From contig NZ_BAWW01000008.1 of the NCBI RefSeq assembly GCF_000875975.1, forward strand, positions 1-64,000: a stretch of 64,000 bases of DNA, in the 5' to 3' direction. Under the pieces are notes generated by a model. That model ran no database searches, had not been told where the DNA came from, and saw only the letters and a program-made list of their open reading frames with translations. This document shows, piece after piece, positions 62,169-64,000 of the stretch. Positions within the stretch are counted from its first letter, which is position 1. The number at the start of each line of letters is the position of its first letter. A program made the translations under genes and the position numbers. Source of the DNA: Parachlamydia acanthamoebae (GTDB lineage: Bacteria > Chlamydiota > Chlamydiia > Chlamydiales > Parachlamydiaceae).

Positions 62169-63634
62169 TTAGTAGACCTTTTTATTTTTTTTAACCTTGC
62201 CCCTTTAACAGAGTCTTCAATGATATATCCATGAGAATGAATCAAATCTCTCAATCGATCAGCTTCAGACCAGTTTTTATTCTGTCGAGCAATATTGCGC
62301 TGTTCAAGCGCGTCTTGTAATTCTTGAGGAATCTGCTCTGCTTGCACTTCGAATGTAAAAATGGCCAGAACCTGATTAATTTTTTGCAGAAAATCTAAAA
62401 TTTCTGCAGCTTCAGAATCTCCCACAAGCCCCTTATCACACAAAGTATTGATTTCTCGAATCATTTCAAACAAAGCGGCTAATGCAACAGAAATGTTGAG
62501 ATCATCCGCTAGAGCTTTAGCAAATGCATAGAGCGTTCTTTCGATGACTGGTGCCACTGATCCCGAGTCTGCAGATCCCTTGATCTCTTGCACTCGTCTG
62601 ATAAAATCCTGCACTCTTCTTAAGCTGTGCCGAACAGCGTCCAGTCCCTCAAAAGTAAAATTCAACTGTGTTTTATAATGCGTTTGCAAAAGCATGTAAC
62701 GTACTTCGACACCTGAAAATCCTTTGGCTAAGAGATCTCTCAGCGTATAGAAATTTCCCATACTCTTAGACATTTTCTTCCCATCCACAATCAAGTGCTC
62801 AGCATGCATCCAGTGCTTAACAAATGTCTTTCCTGAACATGCTTCAGATTGCGCAATTTCATTTTCATGGTGAGGGAACATATTATCAACCCCACCCACA
62901 TGGATATCAATGGTATCTCCCAACAATTGCATGGCCATGGCTGAGCATTCTAAGTGCCATCCGGGACGGCCAGGACCAAAGGGGCTATCCCAATAAATTT
63001 CTCCATCTCTCTGCGGATCATAATTTTTCCACAAGACAAAATCTGATACGTTTTCTTTGTCATATTCATCTGCAGCCACCCGTTCCGATGCACCAACCTT
63101 CAACTCATCTAATTTAAGATGAGACAAGCATCCATAGCGAGGAAACTTTCGAATAGCGTAATAAATGCTGCCATCTTGCCCTTTATAGGCAAATCCTTTA
63201 TCGATGAGTGTTTGAATCATCTCAATCATCGGCTGGATATAGTCAGTGGCAGCCGGGTAAACTTCGGCAGGTTCAATGTGCAAAGTTGCAAGATCTTGAA
63301 AAAAAGCATCTTTATAAGGCTGTGTAAAGGCATTTAGCGTAATTCCTTTAGCAATAGCCCCTTTAATGGTTTTATCATCAACATCAGTCAAATTCATCAC
63401 CTGTTTAACTTTCAAACCAAAAAATTTCAAAGTTCTTCTCAACAAATCTTCAAACACATAGGTTCTAAAGTTTCCGATGTGTGCAAAGTTATACACGGTG
63501 GGTCCACATGTATACAATGTGATTTGCCCCTTTTCTGCGACCAAGGTTTCTTTGACACGTTTCTCAGTGTTAAATAGTTGAATTGGGCAGTTTGTGAAAT
63601 TTAATGATAAATGCTTGGTATCCACAAATGTCAT
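62165..63634 (-). CDS. cysS: Cysteinyl-tRNA synthetase
   Basis: CysRS charges tRNA-Cys. Class I signatures are present: the zinc ligand C43 in YTCGPTVYNF, HIGN at residues 52-55 (the HIGH motif), WHLECSAMAMQLLG with a second zinc ligand, GGVDNMFPHHENEIAQSEAC with further ligands, and KKMSKSMGNFYTL (the KMSKS loop). Length 489 is normal. AGGAACA precedes ATG 63634, five bases from the stop of the acyl-activating gene upstream. It is coupled to the small gene at 61926 by a four-base overlap. The assignment is firm. Confidence 0.97.
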   Translation of the reverse strand: MTFVDTKHLSLNFTNCPIQLFNTEKRVKETLVAEKGQITLYTCGPTVYNFAHIGNFRTYVFEDLLRRTLKFFGLKVKQVMNLTDVDDKTIKGAIAKGITLNAFTQPYKDAFFQDLATLHIEPAEVYPAATDYIQPMIEMIQTLIDKGFAYKGQDGSIYYAIRKFPRYGCLSHLKLDELKVGASERVAADEYDKENVSDFVLWKNYDPQRDGEIYWDSPFGPGRPGWHLECSAMAMQLLGDTIDIHVGGVDNMFPHHENEIAQSEACSGKTFVKHWMHAEHLIVDGKKMSKSMGNFYTLRDLLAKGFSGVEVRYMLLQTHYKTQLNFTFEGLDAVRHSLRRVQDFIRRVQEIKGSADSGSVAPVIERTLYAFAKALADDLNISVALAALFEMIREINTLCDKGLVGDSEAAEILDFLQKINQVLAIFTFEVQAEQIPQELQDALEQRNIARQNKNWSEADRLRDLIHSHGYIIEDSVKGARLKKIKRSTK

Positions 63635-63639
63635 TGTTC

Positions 63640-64000
63640 CTACTCAGATGTTTCTGTTTGCTTATTTATATATTCTGCTTCCAATTCACGATAATGAATT
63701 TTTCCTGTTCCCATTAATGGAATTTCTTCCAGCTGGATCAAGGCTGAAATTTTCACCAAATTGCTAAATCCTGCATCACGCAATGCTTTATTAATTTCAT
63801 CCAACGTGACAGAAAACTTCGTAAATAAAAAGAGTTTTGTTTTTCCTCCATCGTGCTCCTTGGCACTAACGGCAAGAATAGGCCCCTCTTCTGCCGACCA
63901 CCCTTTTTCAAGAGCTGTCTGCAAGAGCACATCTTCTATAGCCGGCAAGCTCACCATTTCTGCACCGATTTTGATAAATCGTTTCATTCTGCCAGAAATC
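63640..64000 (-). CDS. aas: Acyl-ACP/acyl-CoA synthetase (Aas-like), C-terminal fragment
   Basis: The gene continues beyond the window; only the last 120 residues are seen. ISGRMKRFIKIGAEMVSL is the hinge segment of the AMP-binding (adenylate-forming) superfamily, where the catalytic domain swings, and IPLMGTGKIHYRELEAEY carries the conserved catalytic Lys (GTGKIHY). The combination KRFIKIGAEMVSLPAIEDVL is typical of bifunctional 2-acylglycerophosphoethanolamine acyltransferase/acyl-ACP synthetase (Aas), which activates host fatty acids for lipid remodelling in chlamydiae. Five bases separate it from cysS, so they are co-transcribed. The symbol is likely but cannot be confirmed without the rest. 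Confidence 0.72.
   Translation of the reverse strand, partial: ISGRMKRFIKIGAEMVSLPAIEDVLLQTALEKGWSAEEGPILAVSAKEHDGGKTKLFLFTKFSVTLDEINKALRDAGFSNLVKISALIQLEEIPLMGTGKIHYRELEAEYINKQTETSE

Noticed and set aside
1-64000. CRISPR arrays, insertion sequences, replication origin
   Set aside because: No regularly spaced direct repeats, no transposase of recognisable family and no DnaA-box cluster were seen.

Overview
The window is AT-rich, gene-dense bacterial chromosome. It most likely comes from a Parachlamydiaceae-type chlamydia, an amoeba symbiont of the Protochlamydia/Parachlamydia kind. The reasons are a type III secretion ring lipoprotein (SctJ) standing apart from other secretion genes, a SpoIID-type glycan-cleaving protein next to ruvB and queA, a glycogen branching enzyme, an inverse-autotransporter-like barrel, and many large paralogous proteins with no clear bacterial relatives. 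The assignment is inference from gene content, not from a database match.

Layout. 1-5.5 kb: a membrane protein, a wrecked alcohol-dehydrogenase/quinone-reductase tail, then a tightly packed minus-strand run read in the order SNF transporter, ruvB, spoIID, queA. 5.6-9.7 kb: a secreted protein, two methyltransferase-like proteins, a TMEM14 protein, a dienelactone hydrolase and a truncated haemoglobin. 9.7-21.2 kb: a tandem pair of lineage-specific paralogues, a helical protein and a 2468-residue giant protein. 21.5-28 kb: plus-strand housekeeping genes (mtaB, a glycan-linked unknown, glgB, a DEAD-box helicase) closed by a strong terminator. 28-32 kb: outer-membrane barrel, Ada-AlkA fusion, MATE transporter.

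32.2-41.8 kb is the most striking block: six overlapping or closely spaced minus-strand genes. Three encode DUF115/Maf-like (motility-associated-factor) proteins, two of them fused to YwqK-type MORN_2 repeats. With them are a free-standing MORN_2 protein, a phosphotransferase-fold kinase and a small coiled-coil protein. A good promoter and a 17-bp hairpin lie within the block. Known Maf proteins modify flagellin, yet nothing here suggests flagella, so the substrate is unknown.

41.9-47.2 kb: a candidate permuted papain-fold protein, an internally repetitive basic protein, a large beta-rich unknown and a Rieske gene broken by one base in a G-run. 47.2-51 kb: a restriction-type nuclease domain, the hibernation factor, and a three-gene immunity-like islet flanked by 40-nt direct repeats, one of which is the 3' end of rlmN; tRNA-Arg(TCG) sits directly upstream of rlmN. 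51-52.9 kb: lysS.

52.9-61.6 kb: four proteins share a previously unrecognised (to me) N-terminal module of about 120 residues. Three continue into MORN repeats and the fourth into a candidate Cys-His hydrolase. Between them lie sctJ, a TetR-like remnant, a decayed copy of the Cys-His protein and an HdeD-type protein. These look like candidate secreted or host-directed proteins (inference). The window ends with a ferredoxin, a small winged-helix-like protein, cysS and the 3' end of an acyl-activating enzyme.
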